Source: Loxodes magnus
Lineage: Eukaryota > Ciliophora > Karyorelictea > Loxodida > Loxodidae
Direction: 5' to 3'
DNA: 64,000 nucleotides
Assembly: GCA_946699065.1 (NCBI GenBank)
Contig: CAMPDV010001992.1
Span: forward strand, 41,836-105,835
In this document: positions 1 to 11,039 of the stretch, piece after piece
Position numbering within the stretch: the stretch's first letter is position 1
Layout: every line of letters begins with the position of its first letter
Position numbers and translations under genes: made by a program
Notes under the pieces: generated by a model
The model's database searches: none
What the model saw: the letters and a program-made list of their open reading frames with translations, nothing else
What the model was told of the DNA's origin: nothing

Positions 1-399
1 AGTAAAAGATGAGAAAAAAAGTGAGTTTAAAGAAAGTGATAACTTTAATTTAATAAAAATCAGTAAAAACGAGTGATGGTGTTTAGAAAGAGAAAGTATT
101 GAGCAATTTTTCTGTTTTTGATGTGAATGAAAAGGAGTAAAAGATGAGGAGAAAAGTGAGTTTAAAGAAAGTGATTACTTTAATTTAATAAAAGTGAGTA
201 AAAACGAGTGATGGTGTTTTGAAAGAGAGAGTATTGAGCAATTTTTCTGTTTTTGATGTGAATGAAAAGGAGTAAAAGATGAGGAGAAAAGTGAGTTTAA
301 AAAAAGTGATAACTTTAATTTAATAAAAGTGAGTAAAAACGAGTGATGGTGTTTAGAAAGAGAAAGTATTGAGCAATTTTTCTGTTTTTGATGTGAATG

Positions 400-545
400 A
401 AGAGGAGTAATAAATGAGGAGAAAAGTGAGTTTAAAGAAAGTAATTAATTAATTTAATAAAAGTTAATAAAAAGTGAGAGTTATGGTGTTTTGAAAGAGA
501 GAGTATTGAGCAATTTTTCTTTTTTTGATGTGAATGAAGAGGAGT
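400..545 (+). repeat. Divergent monomer near left edge
   Basis: This unit combines several uncommon states: agtaataaatgagg, gtaattaattaattt, agttaataaaaagtgagag, tatggtgttttg, gagagagtat and a ctttttttg run. Its gtaattaatt state is otherwise concentrated at the right edge (beyond 60.6 kb) and in isolated copies near 6.68 and 31.26 kb. Confidence 0.8.
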
Positions 546-2036
546 AAAAGATGAGGAGAGAAGTGAGTTTAAAGAAAGTGATTAATTAATTTAATAAAAG
601 TGAGTAAAAACGAGTGATGGTGTTTAGAAAGAGAAAGTATTGAGCAATTTTTCTGTTTTTGATGTGAATGAAAAGGAGTAAAAGATGAGGAGAAAAGTGA
701 GTTTAAAAAAAGTGATAATTTAATTTAATAAAAGTGAGTAAAAACTGCGAGTGATGGTGTTTAGAAAGAGAAAGTATTGAGCAATTTTTCTGTTTTTGAT
801 GTGAATGAAAAGGAGTAAAAGATGAGGAGAAAAGTGAGTTTAAAGAAAGTGATTATTTAATTTAATAAAAGTGAGTAAAAAGTGCGAGTGATGGTGTTTT
901 GAAAGAGAAAGTATTGAGCAATTTTTCTGTTTTTGATGTGAATGAAAAGTAGTAAAAGATGAGAAAAAAAGTGAGTTTAAAGAAAGTGATAACTTTAATT
1001 TAATAAAAGTGAGTAAAAACGAGTGATGGTGTTTAGAAAGAGAAAGTATTGAGCAATTTTTCTGTTTTTGATGTGAATGAAAAGTAGTAAAAGATGAGTA
1101 GAGAAGTGAGTTTAAAGAAAGTGATTATTTAATTTAATAAAAGTGAGTAAAAAGTGCGAGTGATGGTGTTTAGAAAGAGAAAGTATTGAGCAATTTTTCT
1201 GTTTTTGATGTGAATGAAAAGGAGTAAAAGATGAGGAGAGAAGTGAGTTTAAAGAAAGTGATAACTTTAATTTAATAAAAGTGAGTAAAAACGAGTGATG
1301 GTGTTTAGAAAGAGAAAGTATTGAGCAATTTTTCTGTTTTTGATGTGAATGAAAAGTAGTAAAAGATGAGGAGAGAAGTGAGTTTAAAGAAAGTGATTAT
1401 TTAATTTAATAAAAGTGAGTAAAAAGTGCGAGTGATATTGTTTAGAAAGAGAAAGTATTGAGCAATTTTTCTGTTTTTGATGTGAATGAAAAGTAGTAAA
1501 AGATGAGGAAAAAAGTGAGTTTAAAGAAAGTGATAACTTTAATTTAATAAAAGTGAGTAAAAACGAGTGATGGTGTTTAGAAAGAGAAAGTATTGAGCAA
1601 TTTTTCTGTTTTTGATGTGAATGAAAAGTAGTAAAAGATGAGGAGAGAAGTGAGTTTAAAGAAAGTGATTATTTAATTTAATAAAAGTGAGTAAAAAGTG
1701 CGAGTGATATTGTTTAGAAAGAGAAAGCATTGAGCAATTTTTCTGTTTTTGATGTGAATGAAAAGGAGTAAAAGATGAGGAGAGAAGTGAGTTTAAAGAA
1801 AGTGATAACTTTAATTTAATAAAAGTGAGTAAAAACGAGTGATGGTGTTTAGAAAGAGAAAGTATTGAGCAATTTTTCTGTTTTTGATGTGAATGAAAAG
1901 TAGTAAAAGATGAGAAAAAAAGTGAGTTTAAAGAAAGTGATAACTTTAATTTAATAAAAGTGAGTAAAAACGAGTGATGGTGTTTAGAAAGAGAAAGTAT
2001 TGAGCAATTTTTCTGTTTTTGATGTGAATGAAAAGG

Positions 2037-2171
2037 AGTAAAAGATGAGGAGAAAAGTGAGTTTAAAGAAAGTGATAACTTTAATTTAATAAAAGTGAGT
2101 AAAAACGAGTGATGGTGTTTAGAAAGAGAAAGTATTGAGCAATTTTTCTGTTTTTGATGTGAATGAAAAGG
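2037..2171 (+). repeat. Reference monomer, 135-bp form
   Basis: A typical unit, starting by convention at agtaaaagatgagg. Landmarks by monomer position: gaggagaaaag 11-21, gataacttt 38-46, tttaataaaag 49-59, acgagtgatgg 69-79, gtttagaaagagaaag 81-96, gtat 96-99, gagcaatttttctg 101-114, gatgtgaatg 120-129. Composition is 57 A, 40 T, 34 G and 4 C. It contains one CpG (in acgag), one TTTAAA and one AATAAA. The next unit (2172-2306) is also 135 bp. Confidence 0.95.
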
Positions 2172-2240
2172 AGTAAAAGATGAGGAGAAAAGTGAGTTTA
2201 AAGAAAGTGATAACTTTAATTTAATAAAAGTGAGTAAAAA

Positions 2241-2592
2241 CGAGTGATGGTGTTTAGAAAGAGAAAGTATTGAGCAATTTTTCTGTTTTTGATGTGAATG
2301 AAAAGGAGTAAAAGATGAGGAGAGAAGTGAGTTTAAAGAAAGTGATTATTTAATTTAATAAAAGTGAGTAAAAAGTGCGAGTGATATTGTTTAGAAAGAG
2401 AAAGCATTGAGCAATTTTTCTGTTTTTGCTGTGAATGAAAAGTAGTAAAAGATGAGGAGAGAAGTGAGTTTAAAGAAAGTGATAACTTTAATTTAATAAA
2501 AGTGAGTAAAAACGAGTGATGGTGTTTAGAAAGAGAAAGTATTGAGCAATTTTTCTGTTTTTGATGTGAATGAAAAGGAGTAAAAGATGAGG
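2241..2592 (+). repeat. Source-like copy of a block repeated at 37691-38042
   Basis: By line-by-line reading this 352-bp segment (about 2.6 monomers, including the rare gctgtg unit) matches 37691-38042 base for base. The offset is 35,450 bp. The match stops on the left at the acgag/gtgcgag junction and on the right at gaggtg versus gaggag. Confidence 0.85.
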
Positions 2593-5135
2593 TGAAAAGT
2601 GAGTTTAAAGAAAGTGATAACTTTAATTTAATAAAAGTGAGTAAAAACGAGTGATGGTGTTTAGAAAGAGAAAGTATTGAGCAATTTTTCTGTTTTTGAT
2701 GTGAATGAAAAGGAGTAAAAGATGAGGAGAGAAGTGAGTTTAAAGAAAGTGATAACTTTAATTTAATAAAAGTGAGTAAAAACGAGTGATGGTGTTTAGA
2801 AAGAGAAAGTATTGAGCAATTTTTCTGTTTTTGATGTGAATGAAAAGGAGTAAAAGATGAGGAGAAAAGTGAGTTTAAAGAAAGTGATTAATTAATTTAA
2901 TAAAAGTGAGTAAAAACGAGTGATGGTGTTTAGAAAGAGAAAGTATTGAGCAATTTTTCTGTTTTTGATGTGAATGAAAAGGAGTAAAAGATGAGGAGAA
3001 AAGTGAGTTTAAAAAAAGTGATAACTTTAATTTAATAAAAGTGAGTAAAAACGAGTGATGGTGTTTAGAAAGAGAAAGTATTGAGCAATTTTTCTGTTTT
3101 TGATGTGAATGAAAAGGAGTAAAAGATGAGGAGAAAAGTGAGTTTAAAGAAAGTGATTATTTAATTTAATAAAAGTGAGTAAAAAGTGCGAGTGATATTG
3201 TTTAGAAAGAGAAAGCATTGAGCAATTTTTCTGTTTTTGCTGTGAATGAAAAGTAGTAAAAGATGAGGAGAGAAGTGAGTTTAAAGAAAGTGATAACTTT
3301 AATTTAATAAAAGTGAGTAAAAACGAGTGATGGTGTTTAGAAAGAGAAAGTATTGAGCAATTTTTCTGTTTTTGATGTGAATGAAAAGGAGTAAAAGATG
3401 AGGAGAGAAGTGAGTTTAAAGAAAGTGATAACTTTAATTTAATAAAAGTGAGTAAAAACGAGTGATGGTGTTTAGAAAGAGAAAGTATTGAGCAATTTTT
3501 CTGTTTTTGATGTGAATGAAAAGTAGTAAAAGATGAGAAAAAAAGTGAGTTTAAAGAAAGTGATAACTTTAATTTAATAAAAGTGAGTAAAAACGAGTGA
3601 TGGTGTTTAGAAAGAGAAAGTATTGAGCAATTTTTCTGTTTTTGATGTGAATGAAAAGGAGTAAAAGATGAGGAGAGAAGTGAGTTTAAAGAAAGTGATA
3701 ACTTTAATTTAATAAAAGTGAGTAAAAACGAGTGATGGTGTTTAGAAAGAGAAAGTATTGAGCAATTTTTCTGTTTTTGATGTGAATGAAAAGGAGTAAA
3801 AGATGAGGAGAAAAGTGAGTTTAAAGAAAGTGATAACTTTAATTTAATAAAAGTGAGTAAAAACGAGTGATGGTGTTTAGAAAGAGAAAGTATTGAGCAA
3901 TTTTTCTGTTTTTGATGTGAATGAAAAGGAGTAAAAGATGAGGAGAAAAGTGAGTTTAAAGAAAGTGATAACTTTAATTTAATAAAAGTGAGTAAAAACG
4001 AGTGATGGTGTTTAGAAAGAGAAAGTATTGAGCAATTTTTCTGTTTTTGATGTGAATGAAAAGGAGTAAAAGATGAGGAGAGAAGTGAGTTTAAAGAAAG
4101 TGATTATTTAATTTAATAAAAGTGAGTAAAAAGTGCGAGTGATATTGTTTAGAAAGAGAAAGCATTGAGCAATTTTTCTGTTTTTGCTGTGAATGAAAAG
4201 TAGTAAAAGATGAGGAGAGAAGTGAGTTTAAAGAAAGTGATAACTTTAATTTAATAAAAGTGAGTAAAAACGAGTGATGGTGTTTAGAAAGAGAAAGTAT
4301 TGAGCAATTTTTCTGTTTTTGATGTGAATGAAAAGGAGTAAAAGATGAGGAGAGAAGTGAGTTTAAAGAAAGTGATTATTTAATTTAATAAAAGTGAGTA
4401 AAAAGTGCGAGTGATATTGTTTAGAAAGAGAAAGCATTGAGCAATTTTTCTGTTTTTGATGTGAATGAAAAGGAGTAAAAGATGAGGAGAGAAGTGAGTT
4501 TAAAGAAAGTGATAACTTTAATTTAATAAAAGTGAGTAAAAACGAGTGATGGTGTTTAGAAAGAGAAAGTATTGAGCAATTTTTCTGTTTTTGATGTGAA
4601 TGAAAAGTAGTAAAAGATGAGAAAAAAAGTGAGTTTAAAGAAAGTGATAACTTTAATTTAATAAAAGTGAGTAAAAACGAGTGATGGTGTTTAGAAAGAG
4701 AAAGTATTGAGCAATTTTTCTGTTTTTGATGTGAATGAAAAGGAGTAAAAGATGAGGAGAAAAGTGAGTTTAAAGAAAGTGATAACTTTAATTTAATAAA
4801 AGTGAGTAAAAACGAGTGATGGTGTTTAGAAAGAGAAAGCATTGAGCAATTTTTCTGTTTTTGATGTGAATGAAAAGGAGTAAAAGATGAGGAGAAAAGT
4901 GAGTTTAAAGAAAGTGATAACTTTAATTTAATAAAAGTGAGTAAAAACGAGTGATGGTGTTTAGAAAGAGAAAGCATTGAGCAATTTTTCTGTTTTTGAT
5001 GTGAATGAAAAGTAGTAAAAGATGAGGAGAGAAGTGAGTTTAAAGAAAGTGATAACTTTAATTTAATAAAAGTGAGTAAAAAGTGCGAGTGATATTGTTT
5101 AGAAAGAGAAAGCATTGAGCAATTTTTCTGTTTTT
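2428..5135 (+). repeat. Higher-order repeat, three copies (6-, 7- and 7-mer) marked by gctgtg
   Basis: The rare variant gctgtg (usual form gatgtg) occurs at 2428, 3239, 4186 and 5136, giving intervals of 811, 947 and 950 bp, or 6, 7 and 7 monomers. Each occurrence ends a monomer carrying gtgcgag, gatattg and agcattgag, and is followed by an agtag-gagagaag-gataac unit. The order of the other variants is similar but not identical among copies. Confidence 0.8.
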
Positions 5136-8100
5136 GCTGTGAATGAAAAGTAGTAAAAGATGAGGAGAGAAGTGAGTTTAAAGAAAGTGATAACTTTAAT
5201 TTAATAAAAGTGAGTAAAAACGAGTGATGGTGTTTAGAAAGAGAAAGTATTGAGCAATTTTTCTGTTTTTGATGTGAATGAAAAGGAGTAAAAGATGAGG
5301 TGAAAAGTGAGTTTAAAGAAAGTGATAACTTTAATTTAATAAAAGTGAGTAAAAACGAGTGATGGTGTTTAGAAAGAGAAAGTATTGAGCAATTTTTCTG
5401 TTTTTGATGTGAATGAAAAGGAGTAAAAGATGAGGAGAGAAGTGAGTTTAAAGAAAGTGATAACTTTAATTTAATAAAAGTGAGTAAAAACGAGTGATGG
5501 TGTTTAGAAAGAGAAAGTATTGAGCAATTTTTCTGTTTTTGATGTGAATGAAAAGGAGTAAAAGATGAGGTGAAAAGTGAGTTTAAAGAAAGTGATAACT
5601 TTAATTTAATAAAAGTGAGTAAAAACGAGTGATGGTGTTTAGAAAGAGAAAGTATTGAGCAATTTTTCTGTTTTTGATGTGAATGAAAAGGAGTAAAAGA
5701 TGAGGAGAGAAGTGAGTTTAAAGAAAGTGATAACTTTAATTTAATAAAAGTGAGTAAAAAGTGCGAGTGATATTGTTTAGAAAGAGAAAGCATTGAGCAA
5801 TTTTTCTGTTTTTGATGTGAATGAAAAGGAGTAAAAGATGAGGAGAGAAGTGAGTTTAAAGAAAGTGATAACTTTAATTTAATAAAAGTGAGTAAAAACG
5901 AGTGATGGTGTTTAGAAAGAGAAAGCATTGAGCAATTTTTCTGTTTTTGATGTGAATGAAAAGGAGTAAACGATGAGGAGAAAAGTGAGTTTAAAGAAAG
6001 TGATAACTTTAATTTAATAAAAGTGAGTAAAAACGAGTGATGGTGTTTAGAAAGAGAAAGTATTGAGCAATTTTTCTGTTTTTGATGTGAATGAAAAGGA
6101 GTAAAAGATGAGGAGAGAAGTGAGTTTAAAGAAAGTGATAACTTTAATTTAATAAAAGTGAGTAAAAAGTGCGAGTGATGGTGTTTAGAAAGAGAAAGTA
6201 TTGAGCAATTTTTCTGTTTTTGATGTGAATGAAAAGTAGTAAAAGATGAGAAAAAAAGTGAGTTTAAAGAAAGTGATAACTTTAATTTAATAAAAGTGAG
6301 TAAAAAGTGCGAGTGATATTGTTTAGAAAGAGAAAGCATTGAGCAATTTTTCTGTTTTTGATGTGAATGAAAAGGAGTAAAAGATGAGGAGAGAAGTGAG
6401 TTTAAAGAAAGTGATAACTTTAATTTAATAAAAGTGAGTAAAAACGAGTGATGGTGTTTAGAAAGAGAAAGTATTGAGCAATTTTTCTGTTTTTGATGTG
6501 AATGAAAAGGAGTAAAAGATGAGGAGAGAAGTGAGTTTAAAGAAAGTGATTATTTAATTTAATAAAAGTGAGTAAAAAGTGCGAGTGATGGTGTTTAGAA
6601 AGAGAAAGCATTGAGCAATTTTTCTGTTTTTGATGTGAATGAAAAGGAGTAAAAGATGAGGAGAAAAGTGAGTTTAAAGAAAGGAATTAATTAATTTAAT
6701 AAAAGTGAGTAAAAACGAGTGATGGTGTTTAGAAAGAGAAAGTATTGAGCAATTTTTCTGTTTTTGATGTGAATGAAAAGGAGTAAAAGATGAGGAGAGA
6801 AGTGAGTTTAAAGAAAGTGATTATTTAATTTAATAAAAGTCAGTAAAAACGAGTGATGGTGTTTAGAAAGAGAAAGTATTGAGCAATTTTTCTGTTTTTG
6901 ATGTGAATGAAAAGGAGTAAAAGATGAGGAGAGAAGTGAGTTTAAAGAAAGTGATTATTTAATTTAATAAAAGTGAGTAAAAACGAGTGATGGTGTTTAG
7001 AAAGAGAAAGCATTGAGCAATTTTTCTGTTTTTGATGTGAATGAAAAGTAGTAAAAGATGAGAAAAAAAGTGAGTTTAAAGAAAGTGATAACTTTAATTT
7101 AATAAAAGTGAGTAAAAACGAGTGATGGTGTTTAGAAAGAGAAAGTATTGAGCAATTTTTCTGTTTTTGATGTGAATGAAAAGGAGTAAAAGATGAGGAG
7201 AGAAGTGAGTTTAAAGAAAGTGATTATTTAATTTAATAAAAGTGAGTAAAAACGAGTGATGGTGTTTAGAAAGAGAAAGCATTGAGCAATTTTTCTGTTT
7301 TTGATGTGAATGAAAAGTAGTAAAAGATGAGAAGAAAAGTGAGTTTAAAGAAAGTGATAACTTTAATTTAATAAAAGTGAGTAAAAAGTGCGAGTGATGG
7401 TGTTTAGAAAGAGAAAGTATTGAGCAATTTTTCTGTTTTTGATGTGAATGAAAAGGAGTAAAAGATGAGGAGAGAAGTGAGTTTAAAGAAAGTGATTATT
7501 TAATTTAATAAAAGTGAGTAAAAAGTGCGAGTGATGGTGTTTAGAAAGAGAAAGCATTGAGCAATTTTTCTGTTTTTGATGTGAATGAAAAGGAGTAAAA
7601 GATGAGGAGAGAAGTGAGTTTAAAGAAAGTGATTATTTAATTTAATAAAAGTGAGTAAAAACGAGTGATGGTGTTTAGAAAGAGAAAGTATTGAGCAATT
7701 TTTCTGTTTTTGATGTGAATGAAAAGGAGTAAAAGATGAGGAGAGAAGTGAGTTTAAAGAAAGTGATAACTTTAATTTAATAAAAGTGAGTAAAAACGAG
7801 TGATGGTGTTTAGAAAGAGAAAGCATTGAGCAATTTTTCTGTTTTTGATGTGAATGAAAAGGAGTAAAAGATGAGGAGAGAAGTGAGTTTAAAGAAAGTG
7901 ATAACTTTAATTTAATAAAAGTGAGTAAAAACGAGTGATGGTGTTTAGAAAGAGAAAGCATTGAGCAATTTTTCTGTTTTTGATGTGAATGAAAAGGAGT
8001 AAAAGATGAGGAGAGAAGTGAGTTTAAAGAAAGTGATAACTTTAATTTAATAAAAGTGAGTAAAAACGAGTGATGGTGTTTAGAAAGAGAAAGTATTGAG

Positions 8101-11039
8101 CAATTTTTCTGTTTTTGATGTGAATGAAAAGGAGTAAAAGATGAGGTGAAAAGTGAGTTTAAAGAAAGTGATTATTTAATTTAATAAAAGTGAGTAAAAA
8201 GTGCGAGTGATGGTGTTTAGAAAGAGAAAGCATTGAGCAATTTTTCTGTTTTTGATGTGAATGAAAAGTAGTAAAAGATGAGGAGAGAAGTGAGTTTAAA
8301 GAAAGTGATTATTTAATTTAATAAAAGTGAGTAAAAAGTTCGAGTGATGGTGTTTAGAAAGAGAAAGTATTGAGCAATTTTTCTGTTTTTGATGTGAATG
8401 AAAAGGAGTAAAAGATGAGGAGAGAAGTGAGTTTAAAGAAAAGTGATTATTTAATTTAATAAAAGTGAGTAAAAAGTTCGAGTGATATTGTTTAGAAAGA
8501 GAAAGCATTGAGCAATTTTTCTGTTTTTGATGTGAATGAAAAGTAGTAAAAGATGAGGAGAAAAGTGAGTTTAAAGAAAGTGATTATTTAATTTAATAAA
8601 AGTCAGTAAAAACGAGTGATGGTGTTTAGAAAGAGAAAGCATTGAGCAATTTTTCTGTTTTTGATGTGAATGAAAAGGAGTAAAAGATGAGGAGAGAAGT
8701 GAGTTTAAAGAAAGTGATTATTTAATTTAATAAAAGTGAGTAAAAAGTTCGAGTGATGGTGTTTAGAAAGAGAAAGTATTGAGCAATTTTTCTGTTTTTG
8801 ATGTGAATGAAAAGGAGTAAAAGATGAGGAGAAAAGTGAGTTTAAAGAAAGTGATAACTTTAATTTAATAAAAGTGAGTAAAAACGAGTGATGGTGTTTA
8901 GAAAGAGAAAGCATTGAGCAATTTTTCTGTTTTTGATGTGAATGAAAAGGAGTAAAAGATGAGGAGAAAAGTGAGTTTAAAGAAAGTGATAACTTTAATT
9001 TAATAAAAGTGAGTAAAAACGAGTGATGGTGTTTAGAAAGAGAAAGTATTGAGCAATTTTTCTGTTTTTGATGTGAATGAAAAGGAGTAAAAGATGAGGA
9101 GAAAAGTGAGTTTAAAGAAAGTGATAACTTTAATTTAATAAAAGTGAGTAAAAAGTGCGAGTGATGGTGTTTAGAAAGAGAAAGCATTGAGCAATTTTTC
9201 TGTTTTTGATGTGAATGAAAAGGAGTAAAAGATGAGGTGAAAAGTGAGTTTAAAGAAAGTGATAACTTTAATTTAATAAAAGTGAGTAAAAAGTGCGAGT
9301 GATGGTGTTTAGAAAGAGAAAGCATTGAGCAATTTTTCTGTTTTTGCTGTGAATGAAAAGTAGTAAAAGATGAGGAGAGAAGTGAGTTTAAAGAAAGTGA
9401 TTATTTAATTTAATAAAAGTGAGTAAAAACGAGTGATGGTGTTTAGAAAGAGAAAGTATTGAGCAATTTTTCTGTTTTTGATGTGAATGAAAAGTAGTAA
9501 AAGATGAGAAGAAAAGTGAGTTTAAAGAAAGTGATAACTTTAATTTAATAAAAGTGAGTAAAAAGTGCGAGTGATGGTGTTTAGAAAGAGAGAGCATTGA
9601 GCAATTTTTCTGTTTTTGATGTGAATGAAAAGGAGTAAAAGATGAGGAGAGAAGTGAGTTTAAAGAAAGTGATTATTTAATTTAATAAAAGTGAGTAAAA
9701 AGTTCGAGTGATATTGTTTAGAAAGAGAAAGCATTCAGCAATTTTTCTGTTTTTATGTGAATGAAAAGGAGTAAAAGATGAGGAGAAAAGTGAGTTTAAA
9801 GAAAGTGATAACTTTAATTTAATAAAAGTGAGTAAAAACGAGTGATGGTGTTTAGAAAGAGAAAGCATTGAGCAATTTTTCTGTTTTTGATGTGAATGAA
9901 AAGGAGTAAAAGATGAGGAGAAAAGTGAGTTTAAAAAAAGTGATTATTTAATTTAATAAAAGTGAGTAAAATGTGAGAGTGATGGTGTTTAGAAAGAGAA
10001 AGCATTGAGCAATTTTTCTGTTTTTGATGTGAATGAAAAGGAGTAAAAGATGAGGTGAAAAGTGAGTTTAAAGAAAGTGATAACTTTAATTTAATAAAAG
10101 TGAGTAAAAAGTGCGAGTGATGGTGTTTAGAAAGAGAAAGTATTGAGCAATTTTTCTGTTTTTGATGTGAATGAAAAGTAGTAAAAGATGAGGAGAAAAG
10201 TGAGTTTAAAGAAAGTGATTATCTAATTTAATAAAAGTGAGTAAAAACGAGTGATGGTGTTTAGAAAGAGAAAGCATTCAGCAATTTTTCTGTTTTTGAT
10301 GTTAATGAAAAGGAGTAAAAGATGAGGAGAAAAGTGAGTTTAAAGAAAGTGATTATTTAATTTAATAAAAGTGAGTAAAAACGAGTGATGGTGTTTAGAA
10401 AGAGAAAGTATTGAGCAATTTTTCTGTTTTTGATGTGAATGAAAAGGAGTAAAAGATGAGGAGAGAAGTGAGTTTAAAGAAAGTTATTATTTAATTTAAT
10501 AAAAGTGAGTAAAAAGTTCGAGTGATATTGTTTAGAAAGAGAAAGCATTGAGCAATTTTTCTGTTTTTGATGTGAATGAAAAGGAGTAAAAGATGAGGAG
10601 AGAAGTGAGTTTAAAGAAAGTTATTATTTAATTTAATAAAAGTGAGTAAAAAGTGCGAGTGATGGTGTTTAGAAAGAGAGAGTATTGAGCAATTTTTCTG
10701 TTTTTGAAGTGAATGAAAAGGAGTAAAAGATGAGAAGAAAAGTGAGTTTAAAGAAAGTGATAACTTTAATTTAATAAAAGTGAGTAAAAAGTGCGAGTGA
10801 TGGTGTTTAGAAAGAGAAAGCATTGAGCAATTTTTCTGTTTTTGATGTGAATGAAAAGGAGTAAAAGATGAGGAGAGAAGTGAGTTTAAAGAAAGTGATT
10901 ATTTAATTTAATAAAAGTGAGTAAAAACGAGTGATGGTGTTTAGAAAGAGAAAGTATTGAGCAATTTTTCTGTTTTTGATGTGAATGAAAAGTAGTAAAA
11001 GATGAGGAGAGAAGTGAGTTTAAAGAAAGTGATAACTTT

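Larger units (their letters stand above)
1..7100 (+). repeat. Array domain 1: acgag-rich monomers with loose 6- to 8-mer pattern
   Basis: Most units carry acgag, gataac and agtattgag. At intervals a marked monomer appears with gattattta, gtgcgag, gatattg and agcattgag, often followed by the rare gctgtg. A second marked type, agtag plus gatgagaaaaaaag, starts near 958, 1909, 3532, 4616, 6245 and 7057. Those spacings are about 951, 1623, 1084, 1629 and 812 bp, equal to 7, 12, 8, 12 and 6 monomers. No other element is seen. Confidence 0.85.

Noticed and set aside
4363-6339. 658-codon reverse-strand open frame of about 14.5 repeats of a 45-46-residue Ser/Leu/His-rich peptide
   Set aside because: It coincides with a run of 135- and 138-bp satellite units and opens and closes at monomer variants (gcat gives the Met, gattattta gives the stop). 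The strand is G-poor, so stops are rare by composition. No promoter or splice context, signal or known domain is seen.
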